The notes below the pieces were generated by a model. That model made no database searches, was not told the origin of the DNA, and saw only the letters and a program-made list of their open reading frames with translations. From the NCBI GenBank assembly GCA_020086605.1, contig JACBWW010000008.1, positions 25,681,441 to 25,745,440 of the forward strand: 64,000 nt of DNA, read 5' to 3'. The DNA comes from Lanius collurio. Its lineage: Eukaryota > Chordata > Aves > Passeriformes > Laniidae. This document shows, one piece after another, positions 15,583-27,440 of this stretch. A program made the translations under genes and the position numbers. Every line of letters begins with the position of its first letter. Position 1 is the first letter of the stretch.

Positions 15583-16005
15583 TGGATCCAGAGGAAGTCG
15601 TGAAAATGATCAGAGGACTGAAGTACCTCTCTCATGAGGTCAGGCTGAGAGCATTGGGGTTGCTCAGCCTGGAAAAGAGCAGGTTTCAGGGAGACCTTAG
15701 AACACCTTCCATTACCTGCTGGGCTTATAGGAGCTCTTGTAGTGATAGAAGAGGAGATGGCAAACAAAAAGAAGGTCAGTTTAGATTGATGCTCAGGAAT
15801 AACATCTTTACTAAGTGTGGTGGGGCACTGGCAGAGGCTGCCCACAGAAGATGTGTGTGCCCCATCCCTGGCAGTGTTCAAGAACAGGTCAGATATGGCT
15901 CTGAGCGATCTGGTCTATGGGAAGGTGTCCCTGACCATGGCACGACAGTTGGAACCAGGTGCCCTTTAAGGGCCCTTCCAACCCTAGACATTCTATGAAA
16001 GGATT
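15583..16005 (+). mobile_element. CR1 LINE fragment (3' end)
   Basis: The segment reads through the well-known 3' part of avian CR1 in the forward direction. It starts near a degraded 'gatccagaggaagtc...gatcagaggactg', continues through 'gctcagcctggaaaagagc', 'ggcactggcagaggctgccc' and 'gtgccccatccctggcag', and ends at 'gggcccttccaaccct..attctatgaa'. It is 5' truncated, as most CR1 copies are, and has many substitutions and indels, so it is old and inactive. It lies in SLC1A3 intron 3, about 0.5 kb downstream of exon 3 and antisense to the gene. Confidence 0.93.
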
Positions 16006-16486
16006 CAATTTTTACTAATCTGTTGCTGGAACACTAGGAGGCAGAGAGATATTTTACATATCTGTGGTTGCAGGCGTGTGTTATTGCCCACAATCAACAG
16101 TTTCAACTGTCTTGGGTTTTGGCACTGTGTTTTTGAGATATGTTATCTTTGATAACAACAGGACATTGTGGAGCAAATATCTATTCAGAAAGTAAGGGAA
16201 GAGAGTGGAGTACAGAGTTAGTTTCATAGCAGCCACATACAGTAACTTGTACAGTTACAGTCTGTCTTGGAATTAGGAAAAATGTCTTTAAGTTTCTCTG
16301 TATATGAATTCAAACGTCTTATTGAATTGTCTCTAAAACAACAATAGAAATGCTATGTCTTTCTGCAGGTTGTAACACTTATAGGATATAGAGTGTTTAC
16401 TTTTTAGATTTTGGTGTGGGCTTCTTTATAAAATTATTTAAAAGAACAGAAAAAATGTGGGTGTGTTTTGTTTTGTTTTTGTTTAC

Positions 16487-16624
16487 CTGTGACTAAGCTG
16501 GAGACAATTAGTGGCAGGACCAGCATCTGCAGCATTCTCATGAGTAGTTCTCCTGGAAACGAAAAGTACTTCACTTCCCGATAGCTCATCTTATATGGTC
16601 GAAGAGAAAATCCCAGGATTACAC
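16487..16624 (-). CDS. SLC1A3: SLC1A3 exon 3 (TM1 end, loop, TM2)
   Basis: This internal coding exon belongs to the excitatory amino-acid transporter 1, the Na+/H+/K+-coupled glutamate/aspartate transporter of astrocytes and Bergmann glia. The translation contains [20 protein letters not shown] followed by [20 protein letters not shown]. That is the TM1-TM2 loop and the second transmembrane helix, nearly identical to mammalian EAAT1. The boundaries are a splice acceptor (...ttcag before GTGTAATCC) and a donor (GTCACAG before gtaaac). The exon is 138 nt, exactly 46 codons, and both ends are phase 1, so skipping it keeps the frame. The known GLAST1a variant skips this exon, so the same splice form is structurally possible here. 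No stop or indel is seen. The open frame continues into intron on both sides, but that part is not coding. Confidence 0.97.
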
Positions 16625-16802
16625 CTGAAGGGAGGAAAAAGATATCATTACTCAGTCTTTTAAAGTAGTAGTAAAATCTGAACATTTCCATCTGTAGAGT
16701 ACTTATTTGGCATATCTAATTTTAACAGTTTTTACTACACTGATTTACTTTCTCACATATCATCTACTACTATGAGTAGTCCTACTGAAAACTTGAAATT
16801 AT

Positions 16803-17215
16803 TGTCATGGTTTAGGAAAGATGTTCCAAATGAAACACTGCAAACCACGGGCAGCTTGCTCAGTTCCCTGCTCCCTCTCCCCTGTGGTGGGATAGAGAGG
16901 AGAACTGGAGGCACAAAATGTAGACATCATGTGTTGAGGTAAGAACCATTTACTGGAGACAGGAATGAAATAAGAAAAAGAACAGTAATAATTTTAAAAA
17001 CAAAGTGCACAAGAAGCAAACGATTAACACACAAGTGCTCACCACACAGAAATCCCCAACATGTCCCAAGACCCAGAAGGGGCCCCTTCCCCTCACCCCA
17101 AAAATGATGTCGGGTGGTATAGAATAACCTCTGGGTCCTAGCCAAGCCCCCTCCTGGCTGCTGCAAAAAGTAACCCTCTCCTGGCCAGAATCAGAACAGT
17201 TACTCAGAAGGATTT
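16803..17215 (-). mobile_element. Endogenous retrovirus LTR, probably solo and ERVL-type
   Basis: Read on the minus strand, this block ends in ...CTAAACCATGACA, the 3' terminus typical of a large class of avian ERVL LTRs. Just upstream is the usual 'cctgtctccagtaaatggttcttacctcaacaca' type of region (shown here only by position, about 16930-16970), then 'tcccaccacaggggagaggg' and a G-rich segment. No retroviral coding sequence adjoins it, so I read it as a solo or truncated LTR. The 5' boundary near 17215 is approximate and no target duplication was established. It lies in SLC1A3 intron 2, in the same orientation as the gene, so its polyadenylation and splice signals could in principle affect the transcript. 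Confidence 0.7.
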
Positions 17216-20200
17216 TTGTGCTGCTATTTTTTAAAATCATGATTACTATCAGAGGTATACCTTGAGTGCTAATGACAAGGAAACAATCCCTGCTACTGTG
17301 ACCAAGTGTCTAGAATTCTGGGATTTTGGGTGTAATCATATATGCAGTGCATACACATACTAACTACCATCTTTGGAAGTCTTGTCCATGCCTGTTTACT
17401 CTGCGGGGTCTGATCCTGCAGATGTGCTTCAAATTGAAGGGGATAACCAGGACAGACGTATTTGAGAATTCCCTTGTGGTTTGGTCTTTTCATAGTCAAA
17501 AAGAAGTGGGAGGTAAGCAGCTCCACACATGCCTACCTTCAGGAATACTGATGCTTGCAAAGAACAAGATGATCAACACTGGAAGGCCTTATTGGATAAT
17601 TAAGCAGTGGATAATTAATCAATGCCTGAGAGACAGGAGCAAGGGAATGCCTGGATCATTTATCTTTCTGGGAACAGATAAATGATGCTTGATACATTAA
17701 CAAACTGAAGCCATAGATGGGCTGATGTGTAGATCTAATTTTCCCAGCTACAACTTTGAAGATTTTGCCCTGTACTTGGCACCAACAGCTTTGTTTGCAT
17801 ATTTATTTAGTTATTTGGTCAGCTGGCATGACCACTTGCAATTTGCAATTGTTAAATGGCTTGGTGCCTGTCTCATGTAGGTCTTCTATACCCAGCCAAA
17901 TAACACATGACTTTATCTGGAACATATGAACCATACAGATGGTGAAACTCATCTATCTCTCCTTTCCACTCATGACCCCATCGTCTTCCCAGCTGTCTAG
18001 TACTGTCATTTGGGTTGACTGTGACTGTGTAGAAAGCTGGATCAGAGGATTGATCCTGCTACAAAAGAATTTATTTTACTGAGTCAATTTTTAGCCAGGT
18101 CAATTCCTTGAGGCAACTATTTTGTATGGCTACACAAGTGTTGGTGATTTCACTGATAGAAATGTGCTTTGGAGAAGACTGAGACTGCCCTTTTTGAAAG
18201 ATAGGCAGACTCAGATTTCCTAAAATGTTTTATCAAACTGCTCCACAGTGATAGGCAGCAGAGCATTCCAGCTCCATTCTAGATCTTGTTAGAACTTGAG
18301 TGCATCCTGAAAGAGCTGTAACATTCAACAATTTGGACAATTCTAGTTCCAATTCTTAATCACTTTGTGGCTTTGCTGTTACAGAAAGTTTTTTTGATTG
18401 GTATTTCCACAGAGCAGATAATATCTTCATGCCAAATTTTCCTAGTTAAAATATGCTGTCGTGCCTCCTACACTAGATTATTGACATCTGCTGGTGAAAG
18501 GAAAGAGCTGTAACACTCAATTGACTTATATTTTTCTGATGATGATTTAGGGACTTCAGCAGGCTGGTTAAGCTAGAGGAGTTGAGAAATACCTTGTGTA
18601 GAACAGAAAATAGAACAGTATTACAGGATGGAGAGAAAAGTGATTAAAATGCAAATGGCACCAAGCATGGAGTCCCCATTAAGGAAGAGAGTGGCAGGAC
18701 TGGAAGGCATTTTGTTTAGTCTCACTCACATTCTGTAGTGTCCAGGTAGTTAAAGTGCATCTTGCATAAATTGTTCCTTTTCAGGTAAAATTACATCATA
18801 AAATGCATAAAAGCAGAACATCTGAATTACACTTGTTTAAGAGTTTCTCTTCTTTTTAACAAAGTTTTAAGTTCTGCTGCTCAGATACTAATTATTTTCT
18901 TTTTATATGAAAAACACATTTCTCAGATATAAAGAATCCATCTGGATCTTTTGTTTCTGCACTTAATGAGCACTACGTTTTGACAAATGGGTAACAAGCA
19001 AATAGAGCTAGACCGGTTTCTTACTTAGGCCACAGTCCTGCAATTAGTTCCACATGAATTAATCCGTGCACTAGTACAAAGCCTCACTGAGGTTGGTAAG
19101 GGTTTCTGAGGCTGCTATAAGAAGTCCTTATGCTATGCTATAAGGGCTCAATTTTCTGTTCTGCTGCCATCCAAGCAGTACAAAGTGACCTAAGATGGCT
19201 GTTTAAATGAATATTATTGGTAGTGAGAGTCAATTTTTGAAGTTCCATGTAAACCTGTTGAGCCAAAAATTACTAGCTTTTTTTGTCCTAACGTGCTCTA
19301 TGCATAATTGCAGGGTTGCCCAGCACTACAGTTTACAGAAGGAATTTCTGCAATGTGAATAAAATGTGCCCTGGTAGTGTATTATGTTGAAATGGGTCAA
19401 CACACAACAGCTACTAATTCTTCAGCCTCGATCTTAGCACTGTTATTGATTTGTATGCAGACATGTCTAAGACATGAGAACCCTTCTCTGACTCAATTTC
19501 CTTGCTTGAAATATAGACACAGTAGCAGTTTTTTCACAGATATTTCTGGAAATTGATTGTGTGCACACAATCAATTTTCATCCAATTCATCTTAGTAGCT
19601 CAAGAACAAATTTAAGCAAATTATTTCCTTATTGTAGGGTTTGATAATGAATGCAGAACAGCCTGATTTTACCAGTCCCTCTTGATCTTAGACAAATTAA
19701 GATTGAACTTCATTTTCTGTTCTGAATTTGAATAACTAGATAGTGGGTATAATATCCCATCTGACAAGGTTGAATTAACAAAATTCTTGAAACAAAGAAG
19801 TTAAATTTGGCTAGGTAGCTTTGTCTTCTTTGAATTTGCTTCTTAGAATCAACATTCACAGGCTTGAAATAGTGAGATAGAAGCATATAATGATGATTTA
19901 AAAATAGGCACAATGACAAAGCTTCAAAATAAAGTCCTGAACCAGGACCTGGTAGGAGTCACTGAAACTTTGGAAGGTGTGCAGTATTCCATCAGCCATC
20001 CACTAGTTTGTGTGTGGCAGGAGTTTTAGTGCTTAGTACCATTGACAACCAAGACTGGGAAGGCTAAATATTGTAACTGGCTTTTCTCAGTAAAAGTTTC
20101 AAGTTTCAAGTTAATTCTGAAAATTGTAATGAGACAAAGCCTTGTGTGAAACAAGCTCCCACAACCTGTTGTACAGGTTTCTGTCTACCCTTTGTAACAG

Positions 20201-23200
20201 AAAAGATCAGCTAATCAGCACTCTCAGAGCCTGACTTCTCAAATGGTTAATAGGGTATCATTTTTGCACTGCAGGAAAGAGTAGATTTATGAGCAGAATT
20301 TAGGCTTTTTCTGGACAAAAATTAGCAGTGCCTGTTTAAGTTAACAAGCTGAATTCTGTACATGTGTACAGTGTATAACAGAATCATATAGTTAAATAAT
20401 TTATATAGTTCATAATGAAAAAGCAAATCAGTCTACAGTTGTAAAAGGATATTTGAGCTATTCTTGTCAGTGATATAGTAAGGTTTATGGAAAAATTTAT
20501 CTGTAGATAATCTTGATGACAATCAGAACAATCTAACAAGATAAAACATTTCATTGCATTGATTTTATACCAATGTAGATGTTAAAAATAAAATTCAATA
20601 TGTATGAATACAATGAAGAGAGCATTTAAAACTTGCAAGGAGCAGAAGGTGAAAATAGTTCTGGCAGTTAGGGTAATGGGATGGAAATTGCAAAATTGTA
20701 GGTACATTTTGGAATTCTTTATTCCAAAAATAGGAACACATTGATGAACAGCCTACAGTCTTCAGTTCTAGATGCTGGGTACCAGAAAGGAAAAAACAAA
20801 TACTTCATGTCAGGCTTTAAAAGCTATGGGTATACTTGTATGGCTCAGAAAAACACAAACATCCATAAAAAATATCTTAAATGGATTAGCATCAAAGTGT
20901 GATAAAGTAAGCAATAAAATCAGGGTCTGAAGTAGCAAGACAAAAATTCTTCTGTAATATTAAGTTTTTCAGAACAAATATGTTACGGAGATGGCTAGTT
21001 TTTGAAACATAAAAAAAAATTCACATGATTTCCTTAACTGAATTTGAAAACAAGCTTCAAAATCCTCCTTGGAGAAAATGAAGTTCTTAATTGTGTCACA
21101 ATAGTGGAGGGCTCTTTCACATGACTCTTTGTCTTGCATATATGAAATAGGTGGCACACCTACATATGAATTTAAAACAACACATCAATTTAAAAAAACC
21201 CCAAACCATAACTCTTAGAAGAGTTTAAACATTCAGTCAAGAACTTTAGGGAAGCTTAAGTCTATACTTCTGGTCCACTTGGAAGAATTATACATAAAAA
21301 ATTAGTAAAGAGAGAGGACTGCCTTTTCCATTACTTCAAATAATTCATTATTTTAAGACCAAGTTATTGAAATAAAATCTTATGAGTTTCTGGTCTCTAT
21401 CTTATTTCAGAATTGCACAGGAATTAAGACCATACAATTATTTCAAACTTATATTTTTTACAATGTCCATGCTCTCTGCTATATTTTCAAGCAAGAAGTA
21501 CAAAATTCTGACAGTTGCAATTCTCAATTGACCAAATATAATTTAAATATATTTCAAGAGGAAATTACTATGTGTTATATCAATGATGGTGCAAGAACTG
21601 TTTTTTCTTTATCAGTGCTTGCCAGTTCAATCAAAACACATCACTAAGAGTTATATACACTTCTGCTTTTTACTGTAAATCTCAGAACACTGTTAAATGA
21701 GATCCATACCAATACTCTTTTCTTTAGTATATGAAGTCCATAATTACCTTTGCTTTTCCAGAAGGAAATGGAAAACTTCAAAAATAATTGGGAAAAGAAT
21801 ACCTTATGCTGAGTAGAATGCTGTTCTAAACTAACAGCTGCTTATGATCCAGTTCCAGAAAATCTTGTAACCAGCAAGCAAATAACATTTTGTTCTATAA
21901 CAGCAATTGGGCAAGAGCCATGAAGGGAATCAGGCTTCTACCAGTTTAATGGGACATTGTATATTTTTGTTAGCTGCACAGCCATTTCATTCCTACATTC
22001 CTGCAGAGCTCTGGAATGACTGCTTTTGTTCTTTGGGTCATTTGTTTCTGCTTAATTTACCATTTTGTTCTGACACCTTTTCTTCTAACAGCCAGTTTCA
22101 GATAAGTCTACAACTGTATTTACTTGAGGCAAACAGGTAAATTACTTCTTTAGTGATAAGAAATACTTCAAGTTGCTGACAAAATCCCTTTCTTAATTTC
22201 TTTCCTTGCTTACCACAAGAATTATACAATTTGCTCAGCATGACTTTAATTTTCATAGTTTTTTTTCCCATAATTTTCTATTGAATCTTCACCCCCTGGT
22301 ATATCTGATATATCACACCCCCTTCCTTACTTTCTGTTTTTTCTTATGTAGGTATGAAGGTATGTTCCCTTTGAAACTATCATGTTGAATATAAATACCA
22401 CCTTTTAACTGCATGATGACACTGCAGCAGAGAGCTTAAGGGTCTGTGCTCCAAGCTGCTCTATTAGAATGTTTATTAAGGTGGAATATGGGTCAATTTG
22501 GACACAAGAAGCTACCACTCCTTAGCCTGAGACATGCCATGAAAGGAGTCACGGGAGAATTAGTGTGGAAGAGCTAGGTATTCTAGACATGACTGGGAGC
22601 CAGAAAAGATCTGGGATCTGCAAAAAGGGGCATGTCCAGAGAAAAGCAAGTGTATACCAAAGCAAGAGTCACTTTGATGTCAGAGAGTTGCCCACTGCAT
22701 TGGAAGAGAAGTCACTGTGTTACCTTTGCTCAGGGGCCACAGGAGTGCCATGGTGCTCACAGGGGTGCTGGGGACATTCAGAGCCACAGCCCTGCAGTTA
22801 CAGTACCTCAAGAACACCTGCCCCCTGAACTTGACCTTGAAGGTTTGCTTTATCCTGTAAGAGAGATTATTTCCCTAAAAGACCCACGCCAGGCTTCTAA
22901 CACCAGTACTCAGTTATAATTTGCAAAGGCAGAGGCATTTTATAATAAATGTGTATTGGGGCATTCAGAGCTAGATTTACAGATATACATGGGCACTTAA
23001 TTCCCAGCTCAAAATTAGTAAAACACTCTGCCTGCCACCTTCTGCCTCACTCTGGAGGAGCGTGAATTCCTGAAACAAATTCATAGCTATGGATGGGGAC
23101 TTCATGGTGCTTTACTTGCAGACACAGAATCTCCTCCTTGGATTTTGTGGACAGAAGGCATGAAAGTGGAAAGAGGAGTCTGAAGCTGTAAGAACTGATG

Positions 23201-26200
23201 TAACTATGCAATGAGTAAACCCACAATTTGATCAGATGTTTCCTAAACTGGACACCAAATCTGAGTGATGTTAAAAAGGCTTTTTAGAAATCATTGAAAT
23301 TTGTTCTTTGCTATTTCTTTGCCCTAGTGTTAGACTCATGCACTTTTTCCTTTTTGTCTCGAGCTGTTTGGCTCATTTGCCTGTCTTCCCCAATTAGGAG
23401 GTAATTTTCTTCTTTTGAGAACATGCCCAAAAAGTTGGTCTCTTTTTATCCAACTTCAACTTCTCTGTTTCCTTTTAAATGTTTTAATTTTTTTTTTCAC
23501 TTTTTTTCCTTGAGCTGTTTCTGTATTTATCCCTTGTTTGTCATCTTTGATTTCTCTCCTTTTCCTTTTTTTCAAATTTTATTTTTAAGACAAGTAATTG
23601 CAGGGCATTAGTAGAGGATTTGGAACGAAGGGGAGTTTTCACTGCTGGCACTGAAGCAGACTGGTCTTAATGGAATAAAGACATTATTCCTGATTTCATC
23701 CTCAGAGAAGAGACTTCATTGAAAGACAAACTATGCCTAGTTTATGTACTCTTGTTAGTCTCTGAACTACATTAAAAAAATACTTCTGATGTAAAAAATA
23801 GCAAACAATTCCATGAACATATAGGAATAATTTCTTATTATGCATGTACAAAAGCTCAGGCATTCAAAACATATGTCAGATTCTATTTTATAAAGTAGTA
23901 TTTAGTATTATGGTACTACTCGGTACTTTACAAAGCTACTGTAATAACTATTTCTTTCATGCCTGGCTTTACTTTGCTGCTTCACATTCTTAACTAAAGT
24001 TATAGTATTTACTCCCACAAAATATACATCAAAACAGATAAAAAGCTGTGCTCTGAAAGTTTATAGGATGCCTTTTCTGCCTTTACATTTCTTTCTTTTC
24101 TGTTTTTCCTCAGATGGAAGCTGACATATTCCTTACCAGCACTGAATTCTACTTTTCCCTACTATGGTTTCAGCTGCCCATCCATATTACTTTGTCTTTT
24201 TTACACTATAATGGCACTAAGGACTCGCAGACAGTGGGACTGAGATCACTCAGGTGCAAACATGCACAGAAAACAGAGCTCTACTCTGAGGGACTTCTAG
24301 TGTAGTTTGACAGAGATCTTGAAGTTAGACATGGAGAGTTGCCTTTGTATTTTAATTCCAGCTTAGACACACACTACAAAGAGTTCATTTTAGGCTGGAC
24401 TGTCTTGATATGCTGTTTTGTATCATCATTAGCAGGACATTCAAATTATGCCTGCATATCTCTATGGAACTAGTCCAACTCTTAATTCCTACAAAAACAC
24501 CTGTTAATTTAGCTTAGTGCTGATAGTCTAAATCTGTAAATGACTTGTTTGACACTGAGGTTTAAGTATTTTGTTGAACCAAGATATGCCCATGCCAGAA
24601 CTATTTGGATCACAGAACGTATCACGTGGCAGATTTTCTTAAAAGATTTTAAAGAATCTTTTTTGTCCAGTACTTTATTGAGACATACAAACAACTTAAA
24701 ATCCTCCATATGATTGTGAAACTATTCCCAAATAGAACCTTCCATCTATTTCTTTATTTGCCTGTAGACTCTTCCAACATATGAACTTTAAGAAATGTTT
24801 CATTTCAGTTGATTAAAAAGAAGTATCATGCCTTACTTCTTGTGAGTTAACTCATCAGAAAGATATGTTGTAGCATGGTGATTAATTTAGATGCAGTCTC
24901 TGTATAGCTAATGACACCTCTCTTCTCACTGTTAGGAGTTCCTCAGAGTGGTAGAATTTTCCTATCTTAAAGGTCACAAAAGTGGCAAATGGAAATTTGC
25001 ACCTGGAATAATACTTAATTACACAGTAAGTACCTAAGTCCAAACTGTGACCTTTAAAGTCACTCCAGATAAAAAAAGCTTAGTTCTGGAAATCTATAAA
25101 GTTAATGGGCACTGCTCCATTTGGTTTGGAAGACTCCTCAGCTCTCACCATTCTGCTTGTGTTTTTCTCAGAACTGCTATGACCCAAACACCTATTTGCC
25201 TAATTCCAGGTGAAGTCCCGAGGGACTAACAAATGAACACAACTGTCACACAGAATGCACAGAATTATCCAGACTTGGGATATCCTGTGTCTCTGTTCTT
25301 GCTCACAGGTTCACTTTGCAGCCTGGGGCTTCTTGTTTAGGTGAGCATTTTAGTCATTAGGTTAAACACAATGCTGTGTTTTGCTCTCTTGGCATTTGTA
25401 TTTGTCCTTAGAAATCTTGCATTTCCCTCTGCCCAATAACAGAGCTTTGAAAGGAATGGTCAAATTCCCTCTTCCTGTAACTTGCCTTTGGAGAGGAAAA
25501 GAATGGCATAACTCCTCAAGGGCTGCTGACACCATTCCCAAAGTGAGGACTCTCTGGCTTCTGGATCTCCACTGGGTGAAAATGTCTGGCATGGTCCTGA
25601 CTCAGAAAGGAGTGGGAGTAAGAATGCAAACCTGCTTGTTTGTTTGTCTGTCTGTGTTTCTCCTGGCAAGTTTTAGGCAGTTACATGTTTAGGTTGTGTA
25701 CTCGTGTGGTTACCCTGTTGAGTCTCCAAGATCTAGCTCATGAAAAGTCACAAAGCTCTGAGATTTGCTTTCTATAGGTAGCTTCCTTTGCTTGCATTTT
25801 AGGCTTTGAAGGACTTGGTTGCACATTCATGTCTGTTTAATGCATGGATTCTAAAGTCAAAAATTTTTTAAAATACATCAGAATATATATAGTAGAATTC
25901 TTTGTCCACCACCTTTGGTCAGTTCTCCCAGAATTCCCTGATTATTGGTGGTGTAATACAAAGGCAAATCTGCTAATTTTTTTTTCATTTAGCCCTTGTG
26001 CACAGTAAAAACAAAGCATTTTAGTAAATGCCAGTTTGAGGGGACAGATTATGTTGGAGTGTAAATAATGCGTAAAACTTAAGCCTCATCTTTTATAGAC
26101 CTTGTTTTGGATAAATTAATTTTCAGTTATGCCAAGTTACAGTAAAAGGTGAAAAGCAAGTACACACTTTTTAACTCTCAAGCTCATTTCTATTTATGGT

Positions 26201-26956
26201 CTTCTATCCATGCCAATAGGAAATATACAGACATGTAAAATTTCAAGCAAGATATTGGATTTTTTTAATGTAGAGAATTGAACAAGAATTCAAAAGGTGA
26301 ATATAACTGGTGTTAAAAGAAATTACATGAGAGAGCAACCAGGGAATATGAGTAGCAGTAATATTTTGTTACTGTCCTGATTCTCCTGTTACCCTGGTTT
26401 CTTTGCCTCTTTTCCAGCATTTAATTATTTTCCTTTTCACTGCTGTACAACTCGTCAAATCTACTATTTGACTCTTTGATTTTAAAAAGTCTCGTAAAAC
26501 CTATAGTCAAAATAAATTCCTCTTGTATGGATTTTACAAGGTTACACACACTGTGGTGTCATTGCATTAATTGAAAGTGCAAACAATCAATACAGATTCA
26601 AGTTTGATGGGTTGATATAATTAATTTAGATTTTAGTAAAATTTCTCTGAAATAATTTCCATTCATTCTTTTGCTATTTTCCATACTTTCCTCTGCATTC
26701 CAACTGCATCTGTTATATCCATGAATAATTTAAGACTTCTTGGAGAGGAACCTAGCTCTTCTCTAATAAACTTTGTAGACACCATAGCACATTCTGTGAA
26801 CAACAGAGATGGAGTGGGAGGGGGAAATTTCCTAGCTCCTTATTAAGTATTTTTTTATCATCACTTGCAGTGCCTTATTGCTCAAAAGCTGTAGTTAAAT
26901 TGAATTGTAACATGGTGCAAAAAAACTCTATTGTGAAATATGCTAAATCCCATCAA
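17216..26956 (-). other. SLC1A3: SLC1A3 intron 2 (proximal to exon 3), no gene recognised
   Basis: This is AT-rich intronic sequence between exon 3 and exon 2 of SLC1A3. I see no exon-like conserved frame, RNA gene or clear transposon here. The small ORFs at 17326-17685, 22565-22919 and 25381-25692 overlap ORFs on the other strand or in other frames and show no domain. A 28-bp perfect palindrome at 19550-19577 is listed separately. Pyrimidine-rich patches occur near 23450-23580. Confidence 0.6.
19550..19577. repeat. Perfect 28-bp palindrome
   Basis: The left arm AAATTGATTGTGTG is followed immediately by its exact reverse complement, with no spacer, and centred on GTGCAC. The next outer pair does not match. 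It lies in intron 2 of SLC1A3. No adjoining transposon ends were seen, and its function is unknown. Confidence 0.9.
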
Positions 26957-27440
26957 ATGATAGAACCATCAAGGCTGGAAAAGACCTCTAAGATCACTGA
27001 CCTCTAAGATCACAAGTCCAAGCTTTAACCCAGCACTGCCAAGTCCACCACTAAACCACATCCCTAAGCGCCACATCTATACATCTTTAAAATATCTGCT
27101 GTGGTGGTGGCTCCATTGCTTCCCAGAGCAGACGGTTTCAGTGCTTCACAACCTTTTCAATGAAAACCTTTTCCTGATATCTGAACTGAACATCCTTTGG
27201 CACAATTTCAGGCCTTTTCCTCTCATCCTGTCTCTTGTTACCTGGAAGCAGAGTAATCCCCACCTGGCTACACCCTCCTTTCAGGGAATTGTAGAAACTC
27301 AGAAGGTCTCCCCTGTGCCTCCTCTTCTCCAGGCTAAAACCCCCCAGCTCATTCAGCTGCTCCTCACAGGCCTTGTGCTTCAGACTCTTCACCAGCTCCA
27401 TTGTCTGTCTCTGGACTCACTCCAGCACCTCAGTGTCTGC
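26957..27440 (-). mobile_element. CR1 LINE fragment
   Basis: The plus strand starts with 'atgatagaaccatcaaggct-ggaaaagacctctaagatcac', the reverse complement of a CR1 3' end. It continues through 'ttcagtgcttcacaacctttt', 'ctcatcctgtctcttgttac', 'ctgtgcctcctcttctccag' and 'cccagctcattcagctgctc', ending near 'tgtctctggactcactccag'. That is the reversed CR1 3' region. A short internal duplication (gacctctaagatcac) is present near the 3' end. The copy is degraded. It lies in SLC1A3 intron 2, in the same orientation as the gene. Confidence 0.93.

Noticed and set aside
15600..15998. 132-residue plus-strand frame and overlapping minus-strand frame
   Set aside because: Both lie inside a degraded CR1 fragment and read it out of its normal frame. 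They are not genes.
1..16480. SLC1A3 exon 4 and later exons
   Set aside because: No minus-strand frame here resembles the segment after TM2, and the mammalian intron 3 is long. These exons probably lie beyond the left edge.
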